Part shown: one piece after another, positions 50,242 to 60,066 of the stretch | Layout: each line of letters begins with the position of its first letter | Position numbering within the stretch: the stretch's first letter is position 1 | DNA from: Bacillus sp. UNC438CL73TsuS30 | GTDB taxonomy: Bacteria > Bacillota > Bacilli > Bacillales > Cytobacillaceae | Length of the DNA: 64,000 bases | Assembly (NCBI RefSeq): GCF_000482325.1 | Contig: NZ_KI535295.1 | Location: forward strand, 917,060-981,059 | Reading direction: 5' to 3' | Notes under the pieces: model-generated | The model's database searches: none | What the model was told of the DNA's origin: nothing | What the model saw: the letters and a program-made list of their open reading frames with translations, nothing else | Translations under genes and position numbers: made by a program

Positions 50242-51534
50242 ATGAGTTTAAACACTACATTGGAAGCAAAACAATCATGGAAAGAAGTTATCAATACAGT
50301 AAAAGCACTAGATCCTAAAAAATTAGAAATCATTAAAGCGACCTTACCGGTTATAAAAGAACATGGTGAGGCAATTACAAAGCAATTTTACAAGCGGATG
50401 TTTAAACAGCACCCTGAACTAAAAAATATCTTTAACATGGCACATCAGATCACAGGGCATCAACCGAAAGCATTGGCGGATGCTGTTTATGGTGCGGCAG
50501 CAAACATCGAAGATTTCAGTCAAATCATGCCGGTCCTGGAGCGAATTGGCGAAAAGCATAGGAGCTTACAAATTAAGCCTGAGCATTATCCGATTGTTGG
50601 TGAAAATTTATTGGGAGCCATCAAAGAAGTTCTTGGCGATGCAGCTACAGATGACATCATGAATGCATGGGCGGATGCCTATGGAGTTATTGCGGATGTG
50701 TTCATTCGAATGGAAGATAAGATGTATAGGACAACCGAATCGCAGCCGGGGGGCTGGGGAGGTTTTCGTGATTTCGTCGTCGACAAAAAGGTGAAAGAAA
50801 GTGAGGTTATTACTTCGTTCTATCTGAAACCGAAAGATGGCGAACAAATCGCTAAATTTATTCCCGGTCAATACATTACTGTGAAAATGGATAAAATGAG
50901 CGGAGAACAATACACAAATTTAAGACAATATAGTCTATCGGACAGACCTGGTTTGGATTATTATCGAATAAGTGTAAAGCGTGAGGACTCAAGGAAAGAA
51001 GGAATTCCGGATGGAGTTGTCTCCACCTATTTACACAATCATGTCAACGAAGGCGATATTATCCCGATTTCGGCACCTGCTGGAGATTTTTACTTGAATA
51101 TGGATTCCACCCTGCCATTAGTCTTGATCAGCGGCGGGGTTGGTTTAACACCAATGATGTGTATGTTGAATACAACCGTTAACGAAAATCCGAATCGAAC
51201 AGTTTATTATATTCATGCGGCGATTAACAGCAATATGCATGCTTTTAAGGATCACGTCAACGGTCTTGTCGCGGAACATAAAAACGTGAAATCCTTCGTC
51301 ATATATGAAAAACCAACGGAAACCGATCAAGAAATGAAAAATTACGATAAGGAAGGCTTTTTTACACTTGAATGGCTGCAAAGTATTTTGCCTTCCAATG
51401 ATGCAGATTTTTACTTTTGCGGCCCTTCGCCATTTATGAAAGTTGTCAATCAATCGTTAAAACAATGGAATGTCTCTGAAGAACAGATCCACTATGAGTT
51501 CTTCGGCTCCTTTGGAAATCTGGACGAGTATTAA
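50242..51534 (+). CDS. hmp: Second flavohaemoglobin (nitric oxide dioxygenase)
   Basis: A 430-residue flavohaemoglobin, with globin, FAD (RQYSLSDRPG) and NAD (LISGGVGLTPMM, YFCGPSPFM) domains all intact. It differs from the copy at 41536 by an N-terminal extension of ~20 residues (SLNTTLEAKQSWKEVINTVKA) and by a different upstream region: no FNR-like site is seen. The two copies are clearly paralogues in one window. Ribosome site GGAAGGGGG ahead of ATG. Confidence 0.95.
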   Translation: MSLNTTLEAKQSWKEVINTVKALDPKKLEIIKATLPVIKEHGEAITKQFYKRMFKQHPELKNIFNMAHQITGHQPKALADAVYGAAANIEDFSQIMPVLERIGEKHRSLQIKPEHYPIVGENLLGAIKEVLGDAATDDIMNAWADAYGVIADVFIRMEDKMYRTTESQPGGWGGFRDFVVDKKVKESEVITSFYLKPKDGEQIAKFIPGQYITVKMDKMSGEQYTNLRQYSLSDRPGLDYYRISVKREDSRKEGIPDGVVSTYLHNHVNEGDIIPISAPAGDFYLNMDSTLPLVLISGGVGLTPMMCMLNTTVNENPNRTVYYIHAAINSNMHAFKDHVNGLVAEHKNVKSFVIYEKPTETDQEMKNYDKEGFFTLEWLQSILPSNDADFYFCGPSPFMKVVNQSLKQWNVSEEQIHYEFFGSFGNLDEY

Positions 51535-51546
51535 AAAAACCTACAA

Positions 51547-51580
51547 AAAAATGCAAGATGAACAATCATCTTGCATTTTG
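51547..51580. terminator. Bidirectional terminator between hmp2 and tatA
   Basis: AAAATGCAAGATGA pairs perfectly with TCATCTTGCATTTT. Confidence 0.94.
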
Positions 51581-51584
51581 CCTT

Positions 51585-51794
51585 TTATTTTTTCAAATCA
51601 ATTTGTTTTGCTTCTTTAATATCCTCTTTAAATTCTTCCTTTATATCGTCGGCAATTCCTTCGGTTGCTTTCTTAAATTCGCGAATCGACTTCCCAAAAG
51701 CACGTCCAATTTCCGGGAGCTTATTTGGTCCAAAAATGACTAATGCAACAACTAAGATTAAGATTAATCCTGGTACTCCAATATTTGAAAACAT
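51585..51794 (-). CDS. tatA: Twin-arginine translocase subunit TatA/TatE
   Basis: A 69-residue protein with the TatA layout: an N-terminal helix ([29 protein letters not shown], of which FGPNKLPE is the hallmark hinge) then an amphipathic helix and an acidic tail. It forms the pore of a Tat export system. No tatC is adjacent. A membrane protein with paired histidines lies 74 bases upstream on the same strand. Confidence 0.95.
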   Translation of the reverse strand: MFSNIGVPGLILILVVALVIFGPNKLPEIGRAFGKSIREFKKATEGIADDIKEEFKEDIKEAKQIDLKK

Positions 51795-51868
51795 GGTAAC
51801 ACTCCTTGCGAAGATGGTTATTTACTCCTATCCTCATTATAACTTTTTATCTTAGATTGTACAGTATA

Positions 51869-52453
51869 TTATGCAAAGGTGGCGTGAATCATAAATAATA
51901 TAAAAAATCCTATACCCAGCTTTAAATGCCACTGCTTGTCGATTCGTTTATACCGTTTTAATCCCATAACCATCAGGAAAAACAAAATAACGGTCGTAAC
52001 GATTCCGCTAATATAAGTAAAATCCAGTTTAAACCCTCTGATGATGGCCAAGTACCCGTGCAAGAGGACTATTGCTGTAGAAATCAAGGCAACCGGTACA
52101 TGCCACTTCCGTACCCATTTAGCAAGAAATTGCAAGATCGTTTTTAATTGAATATCTCCAAAACGAATTCCCTTTATTTTTTTCCATTTTAATAATAAAA
52201 AGACAGGATAAATGGCAATCACTGCAAAGAAACCAATTCGTGAAATCGAGCCTAATTGTTTAAAACTCTCCTTATATTGACGTGTTTCCTCCATCATTAA
52301 GGTTTGATAAGAAAGGGCAACATACAAAACTCCAATAATGATGAATATCGCTGATAGTATGAAGGAAATTAAAACAATTCTTCGTTCTTTTGGATTAGAA
52401 ATATAACGTGCCAATAGTCCCGTTTTATTGATCTGTTTAATGGTTAACACCAC
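51869..52453 (-). CDS. Membrane protein with two His-x13-His helices, probable b-type cytochrome
   Basis: A 194-residue protein with about six membrane helices. His118 and His132 lie 14 residues apart in one helix, and His176 and His190, also 14 apart, in the last. This is the classic pattern for two bis-His haem b groups stacked across the membrane, as in ferric reductases, b561 and MsrQ-like proteins. The start is uncertain: GTG at 52453 or 52450 lies close to GAGGTG. Electron transfer from quinol or thiol is an inference. Confidence 0.72.
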   Translation of the reverse strand: MVLTIKQINKTGLLARYISNPKERRIVLISFILSAIFIIIGVLYVALSYQTLMMEETRQYKESFKQLGSISRIGFFAVIAIYPVFLLLKWKKIKGIRFGDIQLKTILQFLAKWVRKWHVPVALISTAIVLLHGYLAIIRGFKLDFTYISGIVTTVILFFLMVMGLKRYKRIDKQWHLKLGIGFFILFMIHATFA

Positions 52454-52580
52454 CTCAAAATTTTGTTCTTGCTAATTATAAAGGATAAGTATTAATTATT
52501 CCTTAAGATTCCCTAAATTATTAGAAAATGATTAAATTTTTTCTTTTACCAAATTAGGTATTTCAATTTTCATAGAAAAG

Positions 52581-52586
52581 TATAAT
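52581..52586 (+). promoter_or_regulatory. -10 element of the NatA-like ABC operon
   Basis: A perfect TATAAT 40 bases ahead of the start codon; no clear -35 at the right distance. Confidence 0.45.
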
Positions 52587-52625
52587 ATAAGGGTTGTAAA
52601 AAATGGATTTTTTTGGAGGATAGAA

Positions 52626-53546
52626 ATGGAGAGATCTCTCACAGTAAATAACCTGGTCAAAAGATATGGAGCAAAAACAGCCCTTGATAATATTTCTTTT
52701 CTAGTCAAGGAAGGCAGCTGTTTTGGGTTGCTTGGTCCAAACGGGGCAGGAAAATCAACAACGATGAAAATTATTACCGGAATTATTGATGCGGATTCAG
52801 GAGAAGTAGATGTTTTTGGACAGGATATCCGGAAATCCGCTGATCAAATTCGTCGGCTTGTAGGCTATGTTCCCCAAGAAATTACCTTATACGATAAAAT
52901 TTCGGCTTATAACAATCTTATCTTTTTCGGAGAAATGTATGGGGTAAAGGGAAGGCTGCTTAAAGAAAGAATTACTGAAGTGTTAGAGCAGGTGGGGTTA
53001 AGTGAACGGGCAAATGACCCTATTCATACGTATTCAGGTGGGATGAAACGAAGGATTAATATTGCCGCCGCGATGCTCCACAAACCAAAATTGATTATTC
53101 TTGATGAACCAACAGTCGGGATTGACCCGCAATCACGCAATCATATTTTTGAAATTATAAAGAATCTTCGTTCCGAAGGTGTTACGATTATTTATTCCAC
53201 TCACTATATGGAAGAAGTGGAGTCACTTTGCGATGATATTGCCATTATTGATCATGGTAAGGTCATTGTTCAAGGGAATCTGGATGACTTACTACGCTTA
53301 TATGCAACAAAAGCGATTTACCTTGAGTTAGAAAATCAGTCACATCCGCCTGTAATCCCAGGTATCAAAAAGGTCAGTGAACATAAGAAGGGCTGGCTAC
53401 TTGAAACGGATGAGGTTCTACCTTCAATGGAAAATACCATTCAAACTGTTACGGTGACAGGAACCAAGGTAAAGGCATTAGAAATGATGAAACCTTCACT
53501 TGAAAGTGTTTTCTTATCCTTAACGGGAACAACCCTCCGAGATTAA
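52626..53546 (+). CDS. ABC transporter ATP-binding protein (NatA/CcmA class)
   Basis: A 306-residue ATPase. Walker A is GPNGAGKSTT, the signature YSGGMKRRINIAAAML, Walker B LIILDEPTVGIDPQ, and the switch histidine lies in YSTHYMEE. It is of the drug/sodium/antibiotic exporter class with a ~85-residue C-terminal extension. The permease follows after 21 bases. Ribosome site TTGGAGGA ahead of ATG. Confidence 0.94.
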   Translation: MERSLTVNNLVKRYGAKTALDNISFLVKEGSCFGLLGPNGAGKSTTMKIITGIIDADSGEVDVFGQDIRKSADQIRRLVGYVPQEITLYDKISAYNNLIFFGEMYGVKGRLLKERITEVLEQVGLSERANDPIHTYSGGMKRRINIAAAMLHKPKLIILDEPTVGIDPQSRNHIFEIIKNLRSEGVTIIYSTHYMEEVESLCDDIAIIDHGKVIVQGNLDDLLRLYATKAIYLELENQSHPPVIPGIKKVSEHKKGWLLETDEVLPSMENTIQTVTVTGTKVKALEMMKPSLESVFLSLTGTTLRD

Positions 53547-53567
53547 CGAAGAAAGGAGAACGTGCCG

Positions 53568-54713
53568 ATGATCAAAAGCATTATTCGTAAAGAAATTCAA
53601 GTAATCTTAAAGGAAAAAGGGACCTTTTTTTGGCTGTTTTTACTTCCCATCTTTTTTATAGTCATTTTTGCATCGATTTTTGGAAACACCTCAGATAAAA
53701 TCGCCATTTCCATTTATGACCAAGACCACTCCGAGATGTCTCAAATGTTTTTAAAGCAATTAAGGCAAATTCCCGGTTTTGAATTAAAAAAGGATCATTC
53801 TCTCTCATTAAAAGAACAAATTAAAGAAATAAAAGAGGGGCGGTCCACATCACTTTTGGTTATTCCAAAGGGTTACGGGGAAAATTTAAAGGCAAATCGA
53901 CCTGCAGAAATCCAGCTATTCCGAGATGCAACAGCAGATTCAGCCGTTGCACCGATTAAAGCAGTACTCGAGAATATGACAACATCGTTTAGGGAAGCGA
54001 AACTCTCACAAACGCTTCAAACCCTAGGGCAAAACACTGATCAGGCAAAAATCACTTTGACACCGCCTGTCAAAGTGAAAGAAATCAAAGAAAATGCCGC
54101 TAAATTAAATATGGTTACGCAAGTTGTCCCAGGATATACGGTAATGTTTGTATTTTTTATTATGATCACAATGGTTCGAAATTTCATTAAAGACAAAGAA
54201 TCAGGGATGCTTTCGCGTCTAAGGAGTACACCAATGAAATCCTACCATTATTTAATAGGGATGTGGGTGCCGAATATATTGGTCGTTTTAACTCAATCCA
54301 CTGTATTATTAGTGTTTGGAAAAGTGGTATATGACTTGAATATTGGAGACCTGCTTTCAATTATCTTAATTATTATAAGTTTGGCGATATGCGCAACCGG
54401 GTTAGGTTTACTACTGTCTGTATTTGTTCGCAGTGAAAATCAAGGCGTTGCGTTCGTGCAAATCATTACGATGGGCGGTGCTGTTGTTGGAGGTTTATGG
54501 TTTCCCTATGATTTCCTGCCAAGATTTGCACAGATTGTCGGTAAATTCACTCCTCAGTATTGGGCACAGCAGGGCATGCAAAACGTCATGATTCGCGGGG
54601 CACATTTGGGGGATATTTGGATAACCGTCCTGATCCTTTTAGCATTTGGATTAATAGGTTTAGTGATTGCTAGTTTACGGTTTAAGAAATTTTTTACAAC
54701 TGCGATTAATTAA
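53568..54713 (+). CDS. ABC-2 type permease (NatB/YhgE class)
   Basis: A 381-residue permease with one N-terminal helix, an extracellular domain of ~150 residues, and five C-terminal helices. FIKDKESGMLSRLRSTPMKSYHYLIGM is the coupling segment and GGAVVGGLWFPYDFLPRFAQ the extracellular turn typical of ABC-2 exporters. I chose ATG at 53568, with AAAGGAG 10 bases ahead; GTG at 53562 is the alternative. Partner of the preceding ATPase. Confidence 0.92.
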   Translation: MIKSIIRKEIQVILKEKGTFFWLFLLPIFFIVIFASIFGNTSDKIAISIYDQDHSEMSQMFLKQLRQIPGFELKKDHSLSLKEQIKEIKEGRSTSLLVIPKGYGENLKANRPAEIQLFRDATADSAVAPIKAVLENMTTSFREAKLSQTLQTLGQNTDQAKITLTPPVKVKEIKENAAKLNMVTQVVPGYTVMFVFFIMITMVRNFIKDKESGMLSRLRSTPMKSYHYLIGMWVPNILVVLTQSTVLLVFGKVVYDLNIGDLLSIILIIISLAICATGLGLLLSVFVRSENQGVAFVQIITMGGAVVGGLWFPYDFLPRFAQIVGKFTPQYWAQQGMQNVMIRGAHLGDIWITVLILLAFGLIGLVIASLRFKKFFTTAIN

Positions 54714-54724
54714 AAATGGCTATT

Positions 54725-54770
54725 AAAAACATGCTGAGTTTCTTTTTTCAGCGTGTTTTGTTGTTTTTAT
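54725..54770 (+). terminator. Terminator after the ABC permease gene
   Basis: AAAACATGCTGA pairs with TCAGCGTGTTTT (one G-T pair), then a T-rich tail. Confidence 0.88.
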
Positions 54771-54953
54771 TGATTTGAACCGCAGGTTTGTCAAGTAATC
54801 TCGTATTATCTAAATTTAATCCAAAGCAGGCAATATTTTGTTCTGCCAAATTATTTTGCATAAAATGAACTTTTTATCAATATAAACGCAAAAAAAATTG
54901 GCGATTCATTATTTTTATACTTTATAAATTTAGAATTTTATAAAAAGTGAAGA

Positions 54954-54971
54954 TTGGCATAAAACTTGCAT
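54954..54971 (+). promoter_or_regulatory. Sigma-54 (SigL) type -24/-12 promoter
   Basis: TTGGCAT-AAAAC-TTGCAT: the GG (54956) and GC (54968) are exactly 12 bases apart, and the sequence matches the consensus TGGCA[C]-N5-TTGC[AT] in all strongly conserved positions. It lies about 45 bases before the ATG at 55016. An inverted repeat around 54919-54942 (TTTATAAATT / AATTTTATAAA) could be an activator site. Confidence 0.65.
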
Positions 54972-55015
54972 TGTTTAGTTAATTGAAATTAAAAATTAAT
55001 TGGAGGAATTTTTTT

Positions 55016-55165
55016 ATGTGGGTTATTACTGTCCATTCACAGAATAACATCAAAATGTTTGAGTTTAATACTGAAAAAGAAGCAAGAGAAGTTTTAGCTG
55101 GAATTCAAGGTTATAAAATTCTGACCGAAGTGATTTATTTTAATGACGATTGTTTCATTGAATAG
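55016..55165 (+). CDS. 49-residue protein behind a sigma-54-type promoter
   Basis: A small protein, MWVITVHSQNNIKMFEF..., with the look of a compact alpha-beta fold and ending in an acidic YFNDDCFIE. It lacks membrane segments. GGAGG lies 9 bases ahead of ATG at 55016. I recall similar short proteins in other Bacillaceae but know no function. The promoter type suggests control by a sigma-54 activator, often linked to amino-acid or carbon use. Confidence 0.75.
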   Translation: MWVITVHSQNNIKMFEFNTEKEAREVLAGIQGYKILTEVIYFNDDCFIE

Positions 55166-55262
55166 AGTTGTCTGTTGAAAAAAAGCAAAGGAAAGTACTT
55201 CTAGATGGTTTGCAAAAAGTAAATAAAAATGCCAATATGACAAAATTTCAAAAGACAAAATA

Positions 55263-55288
55263 AGAGCCTCATATAGAGGGCTTTTTTA
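55263..55288 (+). terminator. Terminator after the 49-residue gene
   Basis: AGCCTC pairs with GAGGGCT and is followed by a T6 run. Confidence 0.8.
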
Positions 55289-55349
55289 TGTATGTATAAT
55301 TATTGTTAAAAAGTAAAAAATAAACTTTATTTTACATTTAGGTGATTTT

Positions 55350-55904
55350 ATGAAAAATAACGTTTATGACGAAATGAATAAGGGCTTGGAGCTAATCCAC
55401 CAAGGTTTTAAAATCAGAAATGACATATGGCTGGAGGAAATTCTTTTTTCATGGCGCTGGTGGCTTGGTATCGGACTTGTTATCCTATGTTGGGGGAGCT
55501 GGTGGATTCTTCGAAAAAAGATCAGTTCTAATCGATTATTATTTGCAGGCTTTTTCATTATGGTCATTTCACTTTCATTGGATGCTATTGGAATGCAGCT
55601 TAAAGCATGGAATTACCTATATCCGATCATCCCATTAATTCCAGCCTATCTACCCTATGACTTAGCGTTGATGCCTGTGTCTGTCATGTTCTTAATCCAA
55701 GTGAAACCGATGATGAGACCAGTATATAAAGCCATTTTGTTTGCCGTACTAACTTCCTTCGTTGGCGAACCCTTTTTTAAATGGCTTGGTATTTATGAAC
55801 CATTAACATGGAGATATATTTATTCTGTTCCGTTTTATTTTATTATCTATTTGATAGCCCATTGGCTGAGTAATCGGTGTAATTTTGAAAAGCTTATGGA
55901 ATAG
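55350..55904 (+). CDS. CBO0543-family membrane protein
   Basis: A 184-residue protein with a soluble N-terminus of ~35 residues and about five membrane helices. WRWWLGIGLVILCWGSWWILRKK and YLPYDLALMPVSVMFLIQ, and the GEPFFKWLGIYEPLTWRYIYSVP segment, are typical of the CBO0543 family of Bacillales membrane proteins, often found in spore formers. Function unknown. Ribosome site TTAGGTGA ahead of ATG. Confidence 0.82.
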   Translation: MKNNVYDEMNKGLELIHQGFKIRNDIWLEEILFSWRWWLGIGLVILCWGSWWILRKKISSNRLLFAGFFIMVISLSLDAIGMQLKAWNYLYPIIPLIPAYLPYDLALMPVSVMFLIQVKPMMRPVYKAILFAVLTSFVGEPFFKWLGIYEPLTWRYIYSVPFYFIIYLIAHWLSNRCNFEKLME

Positions 55905-55907
55905 AAA

Positions 55908-55943
55908 CAACGCTTGGACTACAATTAAAGCCCAAGCGTTTTA
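55908..55943. terminator. Bidirectional terminator before dltD end
   Basis: ACGCTTGG pairs with CCAAGCGT between convergent genes, with TTTTAG on the plus strand. Confidence 0.82.
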
Positions 55944-55945
55944 GT

Positions 55946-57142
55946 TTAATTTAATGAAACAACCTTTTTATCATTGCTATCATAAAATTGTTTAATAGCC
56001 TTGTTGGTGTAAACCCAGCCTTTCCAGCCGATGTGAATCGTATCCTTCATGAAATAGGGATCGTATTCATGTCCGGAGAAATCGGCAACCTGGAAACCTG
56101 CAGCCTCAATTTGTTTCTTAATTCTATGATAATAGGCGAGGCGTCCTTGTTTTGGGAAACCGGTATAATCATAATAATGCCCGTTGACGGGAACCGAGAT
56201 GAATAATGGTTTTGCACCAGCTTGCTTTAATACGTCTAACACAAGCTGGAAGTCGCCATATTCCCTGGACTTTCCATAGGAAGCATGGATGTTTTTATTT
56301 TTTAAAGAAGGCATAAAACCTTTAATTTTATTATACTGTGAATTTACGATATAAAAATGATTATTCGTTGCTCGTTTTGCTCCGAATTGGTCTGCTGTTT
56401 GCTCAAGCTGCTGCCATGATTTATTTAGCAGCTTATGACTGATATCCCGCTTACGGTTTATACCGCCTGCTAATGTGTAGTATAAATCCTTTTTTTCTAG
56501 TAAACTTCTATAAACAAGTGCAAACGGACGAATGAAAATAGCTTCGTTTTTTGTCCAAGGATTTTGGGAAATCTCCGCTTTGTAAAGGGTGGATAGCATT
56601 GGATCATCCTTTACGGAGGAATATGTCAATAAACGCTTGATTGCTTTTTTCTTCACTTCAGGATTAATTGTATGATTAAAGGCAAAGTCATATCCTTGCA
56701 GTGAAGAATAGTTTGGTACGAAATGTGATTCATCCGCTCCTTTAGGATTAAACCATTGAGGAGACAAGACGAACACGATTTTCTTTCCCTGGAGCTGATG
56801 TATATGCTCGGAAAAATTTAAAAAATGAATCAATGATTCAGAGCCCCCCCGTCCAACAAGAAATGGGGTAAACCCATCATTGGCTACTTTAAAGTAATTG
56901 GAAGGATGGAAGCGATCCAGCCTTGCCAGCTCTGATGAACCATAAATTGGCAGATAATTGGGATCCTCTAGCATTTTCGATTGCACATACTTCCCTTGAA
57001 ACATGAAGGGATTTAATTGCGTTGCCGCCTCGCTGACACTATTTTTCGGAATCAGTTTCTCGATCCATTTATTTGGAATGATAACTAGCCCAATTAAAAC
57101 AAAAAAGGCTAGGAAAAGCGGCATAAAAATGGGTTTTTTCAT
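55946..57142 (-). CDS. dltD: D-alanyl transfer protein DltD
   Basis: A 398-residue protein with one N-terminal membrane anchor (FMPLFLAFFVLIGLVIIP) and an extracellular SGNH-like domain. The active serine lies in PIYGSSELARL, and the catalytic Asp/His region near the end reads YFMKDTIHIGWKGWV. It completes D-alanine transfer onto teichoic acid. Its start overlaps the dltC stop by 4 bases. Last gene of the dlt operon. Confidence 0.96.
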   Translation of the reverse strand: MKKPIFMPLFLAFFVLIGLVIIPNKWIEKLIPKNSVSEAATQLNPFMFQGKYVQSKMLEDPNYLPIYGSSELARLDRFHPSNYFKVANDGFTPFLVGRGGSESLIHFLNFSEHIHQLQGKKIVFVLSPQWFNPKGADESHFVPNYSSLQGYDFAFNHTINPEVKKKAIKRLLTYSSVKDDPMLSTLYKAEISQNPWTKNEAIFIRPFALVYRSLLEKKDLYYTLAGGINRKRDISHKLLNKSWQQLEQTADQFGAKRATNNHFYIVNSQYNKIKGFMPSLKNKNIHASYGKSREYGDFQLVLDVLKQAGAKPLFISVPVNGHYYDYTGFPKQGRLAYYHRIKKQIEAAGFQVADFSGHEYDPYFMKDTIHIGWKGWVYTNKAIKQFYDSNDKKVVSLN

Positions 57143-57375
57143 CTCATATCCGCCAACTGCATGGCGATATTATTAGGAGTATCCCAAGTATCACGGTCAA
57201 ATTCGGTAATTGGTACGGTAATACCAAAGCGCTCTTCGACTTGAACGAGCAATTCTACTGTTCCAAATGAATCAAGTAGAGCAGAGTCAAATAAGTTGAT
57301 ATCCGGATTTTCTTTTACAGCATCATCCTGACAAATTTCTGCTAGTAACTCAATTACTTGTTCTCTAAATTCCAT
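57139..57375 (-). CDS. dltC: D-alanyl carrier protein DltC
   Basis: A 78-residue acyl-carrier-like protein. The phosphopantetheine serine lies in ALLDSFGTVELL. It carries D-alanine from DltA to DltB. I placed the start at ATG 57375, with AGGAG 10 bases ahead, since the carrier family begins here (MEFREQVIELL); the longer reading to 57432 would overlap dltB. Confidence 0.96.
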   Translation of the reverse strand: MEFREQVIELLAEICQDDAVKENPDINLFDSALLDSFGTVELLVQVEERFGITVPITEFDRDTWDTPNNIAMQLADMR

Positions 57376-57389
57376 CTTAATCAAACTCC

Positions 57390-58547
57390 TTAATGAATAT
57401 AATGTCCTGAGAAAATATAAAATCCAAAGCAAACAACATGGAAGGTTAGCAGGACACTAACAACCTGTGTAAATTTATTTTGCGGCCACCATTTATGTTT
57501 TTTATTCCATTGCTCAAACATATTGTAGCAGACCATTAACAGCGCATGATAAATTCCATACACAATGTATTGTACCTCAAGCCCATGCCAAAAACCCATG
57601 AGCAGGAATAGTAAAACATAGCCAAGATTGGAAGTAATATTTCGATTTTTAATCCATTTCTTTTTCGTCATCCAAAAAACAAACCGCATATAGACATAAT
57701 CCCTAAACCAGAAAGAAAGACTCATATGCCAGCGATTCCAGAAATCCTTCATATTCCGGCTGATAAACGGCAAATTGAAGTTTTCCGGTGATTTAACACC
57801 CATAATATAGCTGACGCCAATGGCGAACGCGCTATAGCCGGCAAAATCGAAAAATAAATAAAAGCTATAGCCATACATATAATATAGCTGGCTCTCGAAA
57901 TGATTGGCTGCGATAAATCTTAGATTGGCAAGAAAAAAGTGATTGATCGAATAACCAATAATGTATTTATATAAAAAACCCTGGAAGATTTTATTAATCC
58001 CGTTATACAAAAGCAGCTTATAATCTTCGCCTGTTAATTCCTGTTTTAGGTCTTTATCAAACCTGCGATAGCGATCAATCGGACCAGATGAAATCGTCGG
58101 GAAAAATAAAATAAAATAAAGCAGGCGATGGAGCGGGATATTTTGTTTAATCAGCCCGTCCCTTGTTTCCATAATCATTTGAGTTGCTTTAAAGGTTAAA
58201 TAAGAAATTCCTAAAAAGGAGGCCCAATTTATCGGTGAAAAATAGGGCATGAACTTGGAAAACATTAACGGCAGGATCGAAGCGATTACTGCCAAAGTGA
58301 AAACCAAACCGCTATTCGCCTTTTTCCGATAGCGGATATAGCCTTGAATTAACAGAACTTGCCATATAGTAAAAATAATTAAAGCGATGAATCCGGTAAG
58401 CTTTGATGAAAAAATAATGGCTAAGACAAGAACGGAGACAATCATATTATAGGTATGAAATCTCTTTCCTTGCAGTCCAAGAATGACCGTTGGTGCTAAA
58501 AGAATCGCTAGGATGAAAAAGAATGTAAATGAACCATATGGTGTCAT
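57390..58547 (-). CDS. dltB: D-alanyl transfer membrane protein DltB (MBOAT)
   Basis: A 385-residue polytopic membrane protein of the MBOAT family. The conserved catalytic histidine is in [14 protein letters not shown], and [19 protein letters not shown] is the other family hallmark. It takes D-alanine from DltC to the outside of the membrane with DltX and DltD. It overlaps dltA by 4 bases. Confidence 0.96.
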   Translation of the reverse strand: MTPYGSFTFFFILAILLAPTVILGLQGKRFHTYNMIVSVLVLAIIFSSKLTGFIALIIFTIWQVLLIQGYIRYRKKANSGLVFTLAVIASILPLMFSKFMPYFSPINWASFLGISYLTFKATQMIMETRDGLIKQNIPLHRLLYFILFFPTISSGPIDRYRRFDKDLKQELTGEDYKLLLYNGINKIFQGFLYKYIIGYSINHFFLANLRFIAANHFESQLYYMYGYSFYLFFDFAGYSAFAIGVSYIMGVKSPENFNLPFISRNMKDFWNRWHMSLSFWFRDYVYMRFVFWMTKKKWIKNRNITSNLGYVLLFLLMGFWHGLEVQYIVYGIYHALLMVCYNMFEQWNKKHKWWPQNKFTQVVSVLLTFHVVCFGFYIFSGHYIH

Positions 58548-60052
58548 AATAATACCTTTTCACGAATTTGTTTTCGATCGACTTTTCCATTTGGTGTGAT
58601 CGGTAGTTCCGCGTGATAGGAGAACTTTCTTGGTATCATATATGCAGGAAGTTCTTCAGCCAATTCTTTTTTTATTGCACCGGTCAGTTGGTATTCTTTT
58701 TCAAAGTTGTGCTCTGCTGGAATTATCAAAACGGATAAATAATCAATCTTGTCATCTTGGTAGACAGGAACAACAACTGCTGATTTCACATATTTCGATT
58801 TTGCTATATGGTATTCGATTTCCTCTAGCTCCATACGATAGCCATGCAATTTGATTTGAAAATCCATTCGCCCTTTATAAAAAAGCTGACCCTGTTTCAT
58901 ATAACCAGCATCACCGGTACGGTATGCTTGCACACCGTTATACATGAAAAAGGCCTTTTCTGTTTGTTCCTTTTGCCCAAGGTATCCTTTGCTGACACTT
59001 GGACCAACAATAATAATTTCACCTTTTTCATCATCTAGAATCTGCTTTTGGTTTTCATCCAATAACACAATTTGCGTATCGCCTTTTGCCTTACCGACAG
59101 GAAGGGTTTGATATTCCTGTAAAATTTCATCGGTCACCTCAACAGAAGTTACCGCAACCGTTGCCTCTGTTGGACCATATGTGTTAAATACTTTCGCCTT
59201 CGGAAATCGCTCCTTCAGTTGCTTACACACCGAAACAGGAAGGATCTCCCCACAGAAAAGAAATACGGATAATTCCGGTAGCAGTTCTTGATTATAGGAA
59301 GGATCCATTAGACACATTTGGGCAAATGAAGGTGTTGACGTCCACACCTGTGTGTTCGATTTTTTTAATTCCTCAAATAAAATTTTCGGTTTTGCAATCA
59401 TTTCTTTTGTAATTGCCCAAATGGTCCCACCGCTTGCGAGTGCAGGGTAAAGGTCCATGACGGAAAGATCAAATGAAAAAGGTGCTTGATTTAAAAAGCG
59501 CAGCCCGCCACTGACAGGGAAGTCTTCCACCATCCAATCTACAAAGCTTTGCAGGTTATCGGCGGAAATTTGCACACCCTTCGGATTTCCCGTACTTCCT
59601 GATGTATAAATAATATAAAAAGTTTCATCTTCTCTTACCCAAGTATCCATTGTAACGGGTAAAAAAGAATGATTTTTGATTTCACTTACGTTTACAACCT
59701 GAACAGATGTATCCTCAACCAGTAGGGCATCTTTAGACACATTAATTACTAGTTTCGTTTTCGAGCTCTCGATGATTTTTGCAATCCGTTCCAACGGAAT
59801 CGAAGTATCCACCGGAATATACGGATGACCGGCCCTGACACTGCCTAAAAAAGCAACAAGCATTTCTAGTTCCATATGCCCGTAAATTAGAATGGGCGAT
59901 AGCGGCTTAAGTTCTTTGTTTAAAATAAACGAGGCAGTTTGCTCCGCTCTCTTCCAAAGCTCACCGTAGCTGATTGTTTGGTCCTGCGAAACGAACGCTA
60001 GTGTTTCCGGCTTTGTATCCGCCATTTTTTTAATATTTGATAATAGTTTCAT
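58544..60052 (-). CDS. dltA: D-alanine--[D-alanyl-carrier protein] ligase DltA
   Basis: A 502-residue adenylate-forming enzyme that activates D-alanine and loads DltC. The A3 core [17 protein letters not shown]5 [13 protein letters not shown], and A8 [19 protein letters not shown] segments are present, and the C-terminal lysine is in [14 protein letters not shown] at 60052 is preceded by GGGGGT; ATG at 60067 overlaps the dltX stop codon and may serve instead. Confidence 0.96.
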   Translation of the reverse strand: MKLLSNIKKMADTKPETLAFVSQDQTISYGELWKRAEQTASFILNKELKPLSPILIYGHMELEMLVAFLGSVRAGHPYIPVDTSIPLERIAKIIESSKTKLVINVSKDALLVEDTSVQVVNVSEIKNHSFLPVTMDTWVREDETFYIIYTSGSTGNPKGVQISADNLQSFVDWMVEDFPVSGGLRFLNQAPFSFDLSVMDLYPALASGGTIWAITKEMIAKPKILFEELKKSNTQVWTSTPSFAQMCLMDPSYNQELLPELSVFLFCGEILPVSVCKQLKERFPKAKVFNTYGPTEATVAVTSVEVTDEILQEYQTLPVGKAKGDTQIVLLDENQKQILDDEKGEIIIVGPSVSKGYLGQKEQTEKAFFMYNGVQAYRTGDAGYMKQGQLFYKGRMDFQIKLHGYRMELEEIEYHIAKSKYVKSAVVVPVYQDDKIDYLSVLIIPAEHNFEKEYQLTGAIKKELAEELPAYMIPRKFSYHAELPITPNGKVDRKQIREKVLL

Positions 60053-60066
60053 AGGTAGTACCCCCA

